A DNA stretch of 45,420 nucleotides, taken from NCBI GenBank assembly GCA_003245715.1, contig QKCJ01000032.1, positions 1 to 45,420 of the forward strand, given 5' to 3'. A model generated the notes under the pieces. It was not told the DNA's origin and did no database searches. It worked only from the letters and a program-made list of their open reading frames with translations. The translations under genes and the position numbers were made by a program. This DNA comes from a bacterium (GTDB lineage: Bacteria > Planctomycetota > SZUA-567). The stretch's first letter is position 1; each line of letters opens with the position of its first letter. Below are positions 28,388 to 36,777 of the stretch, piece by piece.

Positions 28388-28932
28388 TTTATTTTTTGCA
28401 CTCCGTTATCAGTTAATATTGTCTCAAGCTTTTCAAAATCTTCATTACTTTCAAAACAACGTTTAGGGAGAATCAGGTCAGGAACAAATTTGTTGACTTC
28501 ATATAGAATATAGTGGTCTTTAACTAGCCTAAACATTCCTTTGATTTTTACTGGTGGAGTTGTTGCTCCGACAATCTCAAACTCTCCGGACTTGTGGAAT
28601 ATTAAATTAAGTTTATTATCAAGGATACCTATAAGCCGAATATGTATTGTGGTCGAATTATATATCCCAATTATTGCCGCAAATATGACCGCTGGCAATG
28701 TCACTGTAATAATTCCGAGAATTTTTATTGCCAACTCAAGCGTATTGTTTGGCGTTACACACCAGAATTTATATATTAAATAAAGGACAGAATAAGCAAG
28801 CGCTATAAGAACATTTCCATAAAGTAGAATTATAATGGTTCTATAGTTGCTGATCATTCCTGCTTTTAAACAATCCCACCTTGTAAGCTCCAACTCGATT
28901 TTTATCTCATCCGACACGTTTTCCCCAATCAT
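28384..28932 (-). CDS. YcxB-like two-helix membrane protein inserted in the bat operon
   Basis: 182 residues. The N-terminal 30 residues are soluble (ELELTRWDCLKAGM). Two membrane helices span about 33-53 and 68-92. The C-terminal soluble part contains KIKGMFRLVKDHYILYE and ILPKRCFESNEDFEKLETIL, which strongly recalls YcxB-like C-terminal domains (IPKRAF pattern). It lies between moxR and DUF58, which are normally adjacent, and overlaps DUF58 by four bases. The gene is AT-richer than its flanks and has a weak ribosome site. Its function is unknown; membership of the operon hints at a role in the MoxR/Bat system. Confidence 0.75.
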   Translation of the reverse strand: MIGENVSDEIKIELELTRWDCLKAGMISNYRTIIILLYGNVLIALAYSVLYLIYKFWCVTPNNTLELAIKILGIITVTLPAVIFAAIIGIYNSTTIHIRLIGILDNKLNLIFHKSGEFEIVGATTPPVKIKGMFRLVKDHYILYEVNKFVPDLILPKRCFESNEDFEKLETILTDNGVQKIK

Positions 28933-28969
28933 GTCTTACACGTTGCTATCACGCTTGCGAACATAGCCT

Positions 28970-28984
28970 GAAGGTGCAACCTTC
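28970..28984. repeat. short palindromic hairpin between moxR and the YcxB-like gene
   Basis: GAAGGT and ACCTTC are separated by three bases, with GC-rich flanks (CCCGGCC). Located in the 57-base gap within the operon, it might lower expression of the downstream genes or be the remnant of a REP-like element. No second copy was noticed in this window. Confidence 0.35.
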
Positions 28985-28989
28985 CCGGC

Positions 28990-29979
28990 CTACGGGACGT
29001 CAACGTTATCAAGAATCTGCTTGACGATGTCTTCAGGCGTCTTCTCTTCAGCTTCTGCTTCATAGGTCAGGATTACGCGATGGCGCAGTACGTCCATACC
29101 AATTGACTTGACATCCTGAGGGGTGACATAACCACGTCCTGAAATCATCGCATGTGCGCGCGCTGCCATAGTCAGGAAGATTGTCGCACGCGGAGACGCG
29201 CCGTAACGCAAGAACTGGCGAATATCGAGATTATACTTTTCGGGCTCACGGGTTGCCTCGACAATATTAAGGATGTACTCCTCGATCTTCTCATCCATAT
29301 AAATGTCATCAGCCAACTCGCGCAGACGGATGATGTCCTCAGGCCTGACAACTGCGTTGACCTCAAGATTCTTCTTGGTTTTGGCCATCTTGCGCAGAAC
29401 CTGCTGCTCTTCGGCCTTGGTCGGGTAGGTCACCTCAAGCTTGAGCATGAAACGGTCAACCTGCGCCTCAGGCAGTGGGTAAGTTCCTTCCTGCTCGATC
29501 GGGTTCTGAGTCGCCAGCACCATAAACGGATCATCAAGCTTGAAGGTCTCATCGCCGATTGTCACCTGGCGCTCCTGCATCGCTTCAAGGAGAGCCGACT
29601 GCACCTTGGCTGGTGCGCGGTTAATCTCATCGGCAAGAATAATGTTGGCAAATACCGGCCCCTTCTTGGTTGAAAAATCACCAGTCTTCGGGTTATAGAT
29701 CAAGGTTCCGATTACGTCAGCCGGCAGAAGGTCTGGAGTGAACTGGATGCGGCTGAAGGTGGAGGCCAGAGTCTTGGCCATTGTTGTCACCGCCAGAGTC
29801 TTGGCAAGACCGGGTACGCCCTCAATAAGCACATGGTTGTTACATAAAAGCGCAAGTATAAGCCTGTCTACAAGATACTGCTGCCCGACCAGAACCTTGC
29901 CGATCTCCGCGCGGATCTGATGCAGAAGACCGCTCTCTTTTTCAACCCTCTCGCCAATTTGTTTTACGTCAATGACCAT
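28990..29979 (-). CDS. MoxR-family AAA+ ATPase
   Basis: 329 residues, the normal MoxR length. Walker A is GVPGLAKT (54-61), Walker B ends LADEINRAP (115-122, with D117 and E118), and the sensor region has ATQNPIEQEGTYPLPEAQVDRF. The C-terminal lid contains RQFLRYGASPRATIFL. MoxR proteins are cytoplasmic chaperone-like ATPases acting with VWA/DUF58 partners, often for metal insertion or complex maturation. It is the first gene of the operon. A strong GGAGG lies about 7 bases before the ATG, and a consensus -10 (TATAAT) lies about 27 bases further up. Confidence 0.95.
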   Translation of the reverse strand: MVIDVKQIGERVEKESGLLHQIRAEIGKVLVGQQYLVDRLILALLCNNHVLIEGVPGLAKTLAVTTMAKTLASTFSRIQFTPDLLPADVIGTLIYNPKTGDFSTKKGPVFANIILADEINRAPAKVQSALLEAMQERQVTIGDETFKLDDPFMVLATQNPIEQEGTYPLPEAQVDRFMLKLEVTYPTKAEEQQVLRKMAKTKKNLEVNAVVRPEDIIRLRELADDIYMDEKIEEYILNIVEATREPEKYNLDIRQFLRYGASPRATIFLTMAARAHAMISGRGYVTPQDVKSIGMDVLRHRVILTYEAEAEEKTPEDIVKQILDNVDVP

Positions 29980-30005
29980 TTTTATCCTCCGTAAACAGCC
30001 TTTAA

Positions 30006-30011
30006 ATTATA
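30006..30011 (-). promoter_or_regulatory. candidate -10 element for the moxR-bat operon
   Basis: On the minus strand a perfect TATAAT lies 16 bases before the GGAGG of moxR. No good -35 sits at the right distance, so an activator or a different sigma factor may be involved, or the match is chance in AT-rich DNA. Confidence 0.35.
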
Positions 30012-30270
30012 TCCATAACTTTATATGTCATAGTCAGTGATAGTTCCTGCTACCTTATGTTAATTTTTTAAAGTTTTTTAACTTATTGTTATTTAACGTC
30101 TTAATCTGCAACTGGCCAGCATTTTAGCAAAAAAAGTTAAAAAATAGCAGCAAATAGATTATAAAAAGTCGTATTATTCAGTTAAGGGCAGAAATGGCAA
30201 GTTTTTTTTATGGTGATTAATTGTATCTTGTCAGGGGCTTACCCATTGGTGTGTATGCGAAACATTACTA

Positions 30271-30299
30271 TTGCATGAATGCCATAAAATCTGTATTGT
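30271..30299 (+). promoter_or_regulatory. candidate promoter for the REC-HisKA gene
   Basis: TTGCAT (30271-30276) and TATTGT (30294-30299) are spaced by 17 bases and end 24 bases before the ATG, with GGAGT as ribosome site between. Both hexamers are partial matches. Confidence 0.3.
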
Positions 30300-30323
30300 T
30301 AAGGGTAAGGATAAGGAGTAGTA

Positions 30324-31475
30324 ATGGCCGCACATAAAATATTACTGGTTGATGATGAAAAGAGTCTGAGGTTTCTGGTTGGGAACTCTCTGAAGCACGC
30401 TGGTTATGAGGTTGAGACGGCATGTTCGGGTGCTGAAGGGCTGCAGATGGCTCTCAAGAATCCGCCGGAGCTGATTCTCAGTGACATCATGATGCCGGAG
30501 ATGGACGGTTATGAGTTTATCAAGCGCCTCAGGATGCAGGGCGGTGATTCTTATGTTATTTTTCTTACTGCAAAGAGTGCCAATGCCGACCTGATCCGGG
30601 GTTTTGAGGTTGAGGCGGATGATTATATCGTCAAGCCTTTTCAGATGCCGGAGCTGCTTGCCCGTATCAAGGCCGGTCTTCGTCTGCGCAAAGCTCAGAG
30701 TGACCTTGAGGACAGTAATGAAAAGCTCCGCGCTGCACTTTCACAGCGTGATGACCTTATCAATCTTATTGCGCATGATCTGCGTAACCCGCTGCACGTT
30801 ATCAATTCATATGCACAGATTATCGGTTCAGATACCCTGCCGCCGCAGACTATCCGTGATGTCTGTATCCGCCGCTCGGAAGATATGCTGCGATTGATTA
30901 ATAATGTAACTGACATGAACCATATGGAGAACAAGCGTCTGCGTTTTCTGGTTTCCAAGATCAATCTGGCGATGGTGGCGGTTGAGAAGTTTTATCTCTT
31001 TGAGCCTATTATCGAACAGAAATCAATCAAGGTTAAAAAGACTATTCCTGCGATGTTGCCGGTATTCTGTGATTCCCGCCGGATATCGGAGGTTCTTGAT
31101 TCGTTCTTTCTGGCGGCTTTCCAGCTTGCTGAGGATGACAGTGAGCTTTCTGTCTCGCTTGAGCATAAAAATGGTTGCGCGGTCTTTAATCTGGATGTGG
31201 TGACGATTGTCAGTGGAGCCTTTATTGAGCGTATCATGCGTCTTTCTGATGGTGGCAAGAGCTGGAATGACGGTCTTGACACCAGTGTCCATCTTGGCCT
31301 GATTGTTGCGCGTCGGGTTGTTCATCTGGTTGGCGGTGAGTTTTATATCAACAAGAGTGATAATGAAAATGAAGTCAACCTTGGTTTTTCTATTCCCTGC
31401 CCGGATGAAGATTCTATTGAAAAAGCCAGAGAGCGCATCATTGAAGCCGGTGGGATACTGGCTGAAAATTCCTGA
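30324..31475 (+). CDS. response regulator-histidine kinase fusion with degenerate ATPase domain
   Basis: 383 residues, no membrane helix. Residues 1-120 are an intact receiver domain: D10/D11, phosphoacceptor D54 (LSDIMMPEMDG), T82 and K104 (VKPF). Residues about 140-205 are a HisKA dimerisation domain with H151 in LIAHDLRNPLHVI. The following HATPase region (about 245-365) lacks the usual signatures: the N-box has no Asn (SEVLDSFFLAAFQLA), and no DxGxG or GxGxG is visible. It may be a pseudokinase that passes phosphate between partners or acts as a dimeric regulator. It is flanked by a divergent operon and a terminator; no output domain is present. Confidence 0.85.
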   Translation: MAAHKILLVDDEKSLRFLVGNSLKHAGYEVETACSGAEGLQMALKNPPELILSDIMMPEMDGYEFIKRLRMQGGDSYVIFLTAKSANADLIRGFEVEADDYIVKPFQMPELLARIKAGLRLRKAQSDLEDSNEKLRAALSQRDDLINLIAHDLRNPLHVINSYAQIIGSDTLPPQTIRDVCIRRSEDMLRLINNVTDMNHMENKRLRFLVSKINLAMVAVEKFYLFEPIIEQKSIKVKKTIPAMLPVFCDSRRISEVLDSFFLAAFQLAEDDSELSVSLEHKNGCAVFNLDVVTIVSGAFIERIMRLSDGGKSWNDGLDTSVHLGLIVARRVVHLVGGEFYINKSDNENEVNLGFSIPCPDEDSIEKARERIIEAGGILAENS

Positions 31476-31512
31476 AGTATTTTTTTGCCATATGCGGGTA
31501 TTATTTTTACAT

Positions 31513-31546
31513 AAAAAAACACCGGGGATATCCGGTGTTTTTTTTT
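31513..31546. terminator. bidirectional terminator between convergent genes
   Basis: AACACCGG (31518-31525) pairs with CCGGTGTT (31532-31539). An A-run lies on the left and nine T residues on the right, so it can end both the REC-HisKA transcript and the TPR lipoprotein transcript. Confidence 0.9.
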
Positions 31547-31570
31547 GGGTTTTTTTTCGGTTTTTGCAGC

Positions 31571-32695
31571 TTACATCGTGCTGGTATCAGGTTTGGCATT
31601 AAGTTCTTTTTCCCATTTTCCCAGATAGCTCTTGCATTTCTTGAGTTCGGCCTTGGCAAGGTAATTGTCAGGGCTGATCTGCAGGATTGATTCGTAAGCC
31701 TTGATTGCCTGCTCCATATCCTCAACTGCGCTAGATAGGCGGTTGAAGGTCTTCTGTAGGATTGCCCGGCGCTGGAAGAGGCCACCGGCGATGCTGCGCG
31801 GGCCGACTTCATCAGGGTTTTTGTACATCCGCTGGCGGGCAGATTCGATGCCTTCGTCGATAACTTCCATACAGTTTCTGGCTTCGGATTCGGCCATTTC
31901 TTTATTCTCGCGGCGCAGTTGGCTTACGGCGTTTTGGTAGAGCTTGCGGCTTGCGCCTTCTGCGGCGAGACTGCGGCCGTACATTGCTTCAAGGTCACCG
32001 GGGTAGATTCTCAGACAGTCCTGCAGGATCTTGAGTGACTGGCGGAATTCTTCATGTGCTTCACGCCTGCGGCCTGAGCGCCAGAGGTCAAAGCCAAGGT
32101 GCAGACGGGCAAAACCCTCGCCGCGCATGGCAAAATAATTCTCGGGATAAAGTGTCAGAGCCTTGCGATAGGCCTGAATTGCCTGTTCGAGTTCAAGGAG
32201 GTTGTAGTGGCTGTCACCAAGCCAGCTCCAGGCTTTGGTTGAGTCCGGGTGGCGCTTTACGACATTTAACAGAAGGTGCTTGGCCTCAGAATAATTCCCC
32301 TGACGTACAGCCTTTTTGGCGTATTCATAATCCGGATCCTGCAGCTCTGCATCAGAAGGGTTCCAGCGTTCAGTGACAGTGACTTCCTTTTCTTCGACAA
32401 ACTCGGCGCCTTTGTCGGTTTTACTGAAGCTGATGCTGTCATCGGTGGTGGTAGTGGTTACTTCATTTTTAGCATCATTGTCATTGTCATCGCTGTGGAA
32501 AAGATTGCGTACGTGGCGAACTCCCCACATGCCCTGATCTTTCTTCTCCGTTGAAGGCTTATTGTCAGGAGTATCGGCGACGGTCTCAGTCTCTACGGTC
32601 TGATCGTCAATAACAATTGTGCTTTCGTCACCGCAGCCGCTTAAAAGAATGGCCGCGCCCAGACAGACAACAGATAATTTAATTGGAGTGAACAT
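31571..32695 (-). CDS. TPR-repeat lipoprotein
   Basis: 374 residues. The signal ends in LLSGC (Cys21), so it is likely lipid-anchored. An acidic Asp/Thr/Asn-rich linker (about 22-110) is followed by TPR repeats (PDYEYAKKAVRQGNYSEAKHLLLNV, KAWSWLGDSHYNLLELEQAIQAYRKAL, YFAMRGEGFARLHLGFDLWRSG, and a last one at DMEQAIKAYESILQISPDNYLAKAEL). It is probably an envelope scaffold protein; no partner is evident. AAGGAG lies about 11 bases before the ATG, longer than ideal. It is divergent from the PEGA lipoprotein gene. Confidence 0.85.
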   Translation of the reverse strand: MFTPIKLSVVCLGAAILLSGCGDESTIVIDDQTVETETVADTPDNKPSTEKKDQGMWGVRHVRNLFHSDDNDNDAKNEVTTTTTDDSISFSKTDKGAEFVEEKEVTVTERWNPSDAELQDPDYEYAKKAVRQGNYSEAKHLLLNVVKRHPDSTKAWSWLGDSHYNLLELEQAIQAYRKALTLYPENYFAMRGEGFARLHLGFDLWRSGRRREAHEEFRQSLKILQDCLRIYPGDLEAMYGRSLAAEGASRKLYQNAVSQLRRENKEMAESEARNCMEVIDEGIESARQRMYKNPDEVGPRSIAGGLFQRRAILQKTFNRLSSAVEDMEQAIKAYESILQISPDNYLAKAELKKCKSYLGKWEKELNAKPDTSTM

Positions 32696-32913
32696 TACTT
32701 CATATTCTCCTTGATAAGATGGAATATTCTATTATTAAACAGTTTATGGATTTATTGCTTCTGGTGCAAGGGTTTAACTTTTTTATGATATTATTTCCAA
32801 AAGCAGACAATCTATGGATTTATCGGCATAATTTTTGAAATAATTCTTCTAAATATGGAAAATGTATGTTGGAAAGTAGACGAAATTTGCTTTTCTCCTG
32901 CTCCCGGTGTGTC

Positions 32914-32942
32914 TTGACTTGGGGCGTTGTTTTCTGTAATAT
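32914..32942 (+). promoter_or_regulatory. sigma-70-type promoter for the PEGA lipoprotein gene
   Basis: TTGACT (32914-32919) and TAATAT (32937-32942) are spaced by exactly 17 bases. The -10 ends 46 bases before the ATG at 32989. This supports the start at 32989, because the frame further upstream would begin before the promoter. Confidence 0.65.
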
Positions 32943-32988
32943 CATGTTTATTAGAGATTTATGCCGTTTTGGCTTAGGGAGTTATTTG

Positions 32989-33591
32989 ATGCTTGTTCAT
33001 CTGACGCGCGCTGCATTTTCAGTCTTGCTTCTTGTAAGTATCCTTCTTGCGACAGGTTGTGTTGAACGCAAACTCATGATTACCAGTGAGCCTGCGGGTG
33101 CTGATGTCTGGGTCAATGAGCAGTGGCACGGCAAGACTCCGTATGAGCTTCCCTTCAAACATTATGGGACATTCGGCGTAAGGGTTGAGAAGGCGGGGTA
33201 TTATCCCATATATGTGGAAGAGCCGATTACCGCTCCGCTTTATCAGCGCATTGGGCCGGATCTGATCTCTGAAGCTGTTTTACCCAATAAAATTGAAGAC
33301 GACCGCAGACTGCATTATGTCATGCGCAAGATTGAGGCGCCGGATGATATTGAAAGTGTTATCAGCCGCGCTGATGACATGATCTCAAAGTCTGACCCGG
33401 TTCTTGCCCGTCGCCTGCGTTATGACCTGATGCGTGAGGAGGTTCACCTTCCCTTGCCTGTCAAGAACCCCAACCGGACAGTGGCCAAGGAAGCGGAGCG
33501 TAACAAGAAAGCGCTTGAACTGCTCAAACCTGAAGACCCCAAGAGCGGAAAATCTCTGGACTCACTTGATCCGATTGAACCGATCAAATAG
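32989..33591 (+). CDS. PEGA-domain lipoprotein
   Basis: 200 residues from the ATG at 32989, with AGGGAG 8 bases upstream and a promoter just before. Signal with lipobox LATGC (Cys24). A PEGA domain follows directly (about 28-72): LMITSEPAGADVWVNEQWHGKTPYELPFKHYGTFGVRVEKAGYYP pattern, shown by TSEPAGADVWVN and GKTPYELPF. The remainder is helical and charged, ending in a Lys/Glu/Pro/Asp-rich tail. PEGA domains are small beta folds found on surface proteins of many PVC and delta-type bacteria; a ligand is not known. It lies 97 bases upstream of the large secreted protein gene. Confidence 0.85.
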   Translation: MLVHLTRAAFSVLLLVSILLATGCVERKLMITSEPAGADVWVNEQWHGKTPYELPFKHYGTFGVRVEKAGYYPIYVEEPITAPLYQRIGPDLISEAVLPNKIEDDRRLHYVMRKIEAPDDIESVISRADDMISKSDPVLARRLRYDLMREEVHLPLPVKNPNRTVAKEAERNKKALELLKPEDPKSGKSLDSLDPIEPIK

Positions 33592-33672
33592 TATTTTTTC
33601 GGTTTATCCTGCTTGATGGTTGGGAGTTGGTGGTGGCAGGTGGGGGAGCTTGCTGCCGGCGGGACGAGGATA

Positions 33673-33699
33673 ATGAAGAAATACATAAATGCTGAATAA
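33673..33699 (+). other. tiny overlapping reading frame at the start of the large secreted protein gene
   Basis: ATG at 33673 opens MKKYINAE and stops at 33697-33699, overlapping the start of the 1009-residue protein (ATG at 33689) in another frame. GAGGA lies just upstream of this ATG, whereas the main ATG has only a weak site. It could couple translation or merely share the ribosome site. Confidence 0.3.
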
Positions 33700-36600
33700 A
33701 TCGTATATATTGCTTTTCCTGCTCTTTATACTTTCGCCATTTTCATATCCGGCGGAAGATCTTGATTATCAGCAGAAACTCCGCCTGAAAAATGCCGAGA
33801 ACTTTACCCACTTCAATTTTGAACCCGGCGGCTCAAAACTCGAGAGCCGTGACTTGGACGGTAATGAATGGCCGGATTTCTGGCAATCAATTGTCGATGA
33901 CCGCAACAAGCTTTATCTGGCAGATGCAATAAGGATTGTCCGCGATCCCGGGCGTCCGGGTTTATATCAGGGCGAGGTGGGGAATGTCCTGCGGATTCCC
34001 TTTGACGGTACAGGCGTAGCCCTGCGCACGCGCGTTCCTGTAAAAATAAACGCAAATATGGCTTATGAAATATCGGTATGGGGCAGGAGTGTGCGCCTTG
34101 AGAAGAGTGTGGCCCGTCTGACCATGCGCTGGATCGAGCTTACCCAGGACGGCGAGGAAAAGCCGCTTACCGAGAATAATATTATCTTTCCCCCCGGGCA
34201 GATTGACTGGACTGAAAGTCCGCTTAGACTGCGTGTCAATAACATTGAAAGCCGGGCTACCCATCTGGTTCTGATCCTCAATATTTATGATAACCCGGAT
34301 TATCCCGGTGCTGACCGTGACGGTTATTTGTGGGTTGATGACATTGTCGTCTCATCACGTCCCAAGATTTACATGTTCCCTACTTTTATGGATTACACTC
34401 CCGGTACTCCGGATGCACCTCCTCCGCCAAAGCTTGACTTTGATATCAATTATAAGGGGCTGATTGACAACATTCCGGTGGCTGAGCAGAGCGGGGGGAC
34501 GGCCAAAAAGTATTACCGAACCGCAGAGGTTTATGATATTTCCGGTAACGCCCCGATTGACCGTAACGGCAAGCAGCTGAAATTGTCCTTTGAGGCGCAG
34601 AAGGGGATTTTCCCGGGTAAGCTCAGTAATTATTCTGAGAAGATCAGCATCAATCTTGAGCGTCTTGGGGTCTACTACATTACGGTACGTCTTTATGGTT
34701 ATAGAGGTATAAAGCTTGCAGAGCGTACGCAAGTTCTTGGGTTATGGCTGCCGCCGCTGAGGCGCAAGATGGGGGTGGATGAAGCGGCGACTTCTGGCGG
34801 GTTTGGCGTGGTGATCCCGAGTGTGCCGGTGTCGGTTCTCAATAAAAAAGGTGTTCTGGCCAGTATCGTCGAGCGTACCGGAGCGCGGTATGTCAAATCT
34901 ATTGTCTGGCCTTCAAAGGCCGGTAAATCTGATATTGATTTCTTTATGAATGCTCTGTCGCATGAGTTTAACCTGATGCGGCGCTCGGGGGTGCGTATTA
35001 CTGCGATGTTATCACCGCCAGAAACGATGCTTGGCTCGCAGGAGTTGTATGACCTGATGAAGACCCGTCCGCAGAATATGCAGCAGTATACAGATAAGGT
35101 TACTTCAAAGTTTGACACGCAGATTGAAAACTGGCAGTGGGGCATGGAGAAGGAGCGTTCATTCTCCTTCGGGCTTAACTCTGATGAGCTTGACGGCGCG
35201 AGAAAACTGCTGGCGGGAAAAACTAGCAGCCCTTCACAGTCATACTCAATTGCCCTTGATGCTGACGGGGTAAAAATGCCGCCGGTTGATGTGGCGTTTT
35301 CAGCAACGATGTACGTGCCGGAATCTTTTTCCCTGCAGAAAATGCTGAAGATGTTCATGGAGTTGACGCCTTCAAATTTCTGGCGTTTGCGTGAGCCTGA
35401 TAAGCGGCTGTATCCGCCAAAGTGGCTTTATGATATGTCGCCGGTACCCGAGATTGTTGATGAAACCAGACAACCAACCCGCAAGGTTGAGGAGTGGGTC
35501 ACAATCGGCTTGCGTGATACGGTCGAGAACATCCACAACCCGCTGCTTGAGCGGCGGATGCTTGATGATATGGCTAAAAAGGCGGTTCTGGCGAGGATGT
35601 CGGATATGCCGCGAATCTATATTGATTCGTTGATTGATCCGGTTGCCGGGCTGACCAGAATTGACGAGGACGGCAGCCCTGTACCGATGCCGGCGCTGCT
35701 TGGTCTGCGGGTGCTGGATGAGTATCTCAGCCGCACGACCTATCTTGGCAGCTTTATACTGCGCAATGAGTATGGCGATTTTCCGAATTTTGTCTTCGCT
35801 CTTCCTGACAAGAAAAAGGCTGTCTGCGTTGTCTGGCTGGAAGGCTCACGTGAAGAGTCGGCGTTTCTTGACTTTGGCGGGGGATATCGTCTGAGTTCGG
35901 TTGACCTGCAGGGGAATATCAGGCAACTGCCTTCTGATACAACCTTTGTTGCCACAAGGACACCACAGATCATTACCGGCATGAGTATCGCCTTTGCCCG
36001 TACCCGCATGAGTATAAGGATTTTGCCAAATCCCGAGCTGCGGATGCTGTCGCTTGAACAGAATCAGATTCTGAAGATGACCAATTTCTACGAGCAGTCA
36101 ATTTCCGGTACGGTGTCGCTTAACTACGCGGCACGAGACAATTTTGATTATGAACCCAACTGGGCGGTTGAGCCTAACAGTATCCGTTATGATATCGGCC
36201 GTCCGCTGAGAGGCGAGCCTAAAGAGTATTACCTTACTTTCCAGGTGCGCCCTCCTGACAGCAGTCCGGTTGACCTTGGTAAAGAGTATGGCGAGAAACT
36301 CGTCAGTCTGCGTGTTACCATGATGAGTGACCGCCCGCAGGTTCTGCGCCTTATTCGCAAGACCGATATGAATGGTGATATCCGCATGATAATGCGCCGC
36401 CTGACAAGTCCTGACGAGCGGGGGCTTGATATTATTCAGATGAAGCTGCGCTGGATTCCACCAAAGGGCGAACTGCATAAGCCCGAGATCCTGCTGCGGC
36501 CATATTTCCGCAAGCGTGATGAGCTTGAGACACTCCTGCCGACAGTTGCTGTTCCTGCTTATAAGCCAAATGATACCGATACCCCCCCTGTTTCCATCGA

Positions 36601-36718
36601 GTACAGGATACCGCGTTTCCCGCAGAGTGATGAGACGTGGATTGGTTACCGGCAGGAAGACGGGGCGAGATTCTTTAACTATAATGCAACCAAGCTGGTC
36701 GGGCCGGCGGTGGAGTAA
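33689..36718 (+). CDS. large secreted protein with carbohydrate-binding-like and TIM-barrel-like domains
   Basis: 1009 residues. A signal peptide covers about 1-21 (ending SYPA). Residues about 35-230 look like a jelly-roll carbohydrate-binding module (FEPGGSKLESRDLDGNEWPDFW, ending GYLWVDDIVVSS). A beta domain (about 250-350) follows. Residues about 370-760 resemble a clan A glycosidase barrel: GARYVKSIVWPS, FNLMRRSGVRITAML, and IENWQWGMEKE (W482-E487), which aligns loosely with the WEiwNEP acid/base strand. The C-terminal part has more beta domains. It probably acts on or binds a glycan in the envelope, but the catalytic Asn-Glu pair is not conserved as such. GH3 follows 59 bases downstream. 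Confidence 0.7.
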   Translation: MLNKSYILLFLLFILSPFSYPAEDLDYQQKLRLKNAENFTHFNFEPGGSKLESRDLDGNEWPDFWQSIVDDRNKLYLADAIRIVRDPGRPGLYQGEVGNVLRIPFDGTGVALRTRVPVKINANMAYEISVWGRSVRLEKSVARLTMRWIELTQDGEEKPLTENNIIFPPGQIDWTESPLRLRVNNIESRATHLVLILNIYDNPDYPGADRDGYLWVDDIVVSSRPKIYMFPTFMDYTPGTPDAPPPPKLDFDINYKGLIDNIPVAEQSGGTAKKYYRTAEVYDISGNAPIDRNGKQLKLSFEAQKGIFPGKLSNYSEKISINLERLGVYYITVRLYGYRGIKLAERTQVLGLWLPPLRRKMGVDEAATSGGFGVVIPSVPVSVLNKKGVLASIVERTGARYVKSIVWPSKAGKSDIDFFMNALSHEFNLMRRSGVRITAMLSPPETMLGSQELYDLMKTRPQNMQQYTDKVTSKFDTQIENWQWGMEKERSFSFGLNSDELDGARKLLAGKTSSPSQSYSIALDADGVKMPPVDVAFSATMYVPESFSLQKMLKMFMELTPSNFWRLREPDKRLYPPKWLYDMSPVPEIVDETRQPTRKVEEWVTIGLRDTVENIHNPLLERRMLDDMAKKAVLARMSDMPRIYIDSLIDPVAGLTRIDEDGSPVPMPALLGLRVLDEYLSRTTYLGSFILRNEYGDFPNFVFALPDKKKAVCVVWLEGSREESAFLDFGGGYRLSSVDLQGNIRQLPSDTTFVATRTPQIITGMSIAFARTRMSIRILPNPELRMLSLEQNQILKMTNFYEQSISGTVSLNYAARDNFDYEPNWAVEPNSIRYDIGRPLRGEPKEYYLTFQVRPPDSSPVDLGKEYGEKLVSLRVTMMSDRPQVLRLIRKTDMNGDIRMIMRRLTSPDERGLDIIQMKLRWIPPKGELHKPEILLRPYFRKRDELETLLPTVAVPAYKPNDTDTPPVSIEYRIPRFPQSDETWIGYRQEDGARFFNYNATKLVGPAVE

Positions 36719-36777
36719 GTATTGTTTTACTGCATTAGGTGCGTGGTTCTGAAATAAACTGTTTAGGGGAAGATTAC

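Larger units (their letters stand above)
29980..30323. other. divergent intergenic region between moxR and the REC-HisKA gene
   Basis: 344 bases without a gene. It is AT-rich with runs of A and T. The left end holds a possible moxR promoter and a GGAGG ribosome site. The right end holds a possible promoter and the ribosome site of the response regulator gene. Nothing else was recognised in the middle 200 bases. Confidence 0.7.

Noticed and set aside
34699..35358. Minus-strand frame of about 220 codons inside the large secreted gene
   Set aside because: Antisense shadow; Ser/Arg/Thr-rich composition without domains.
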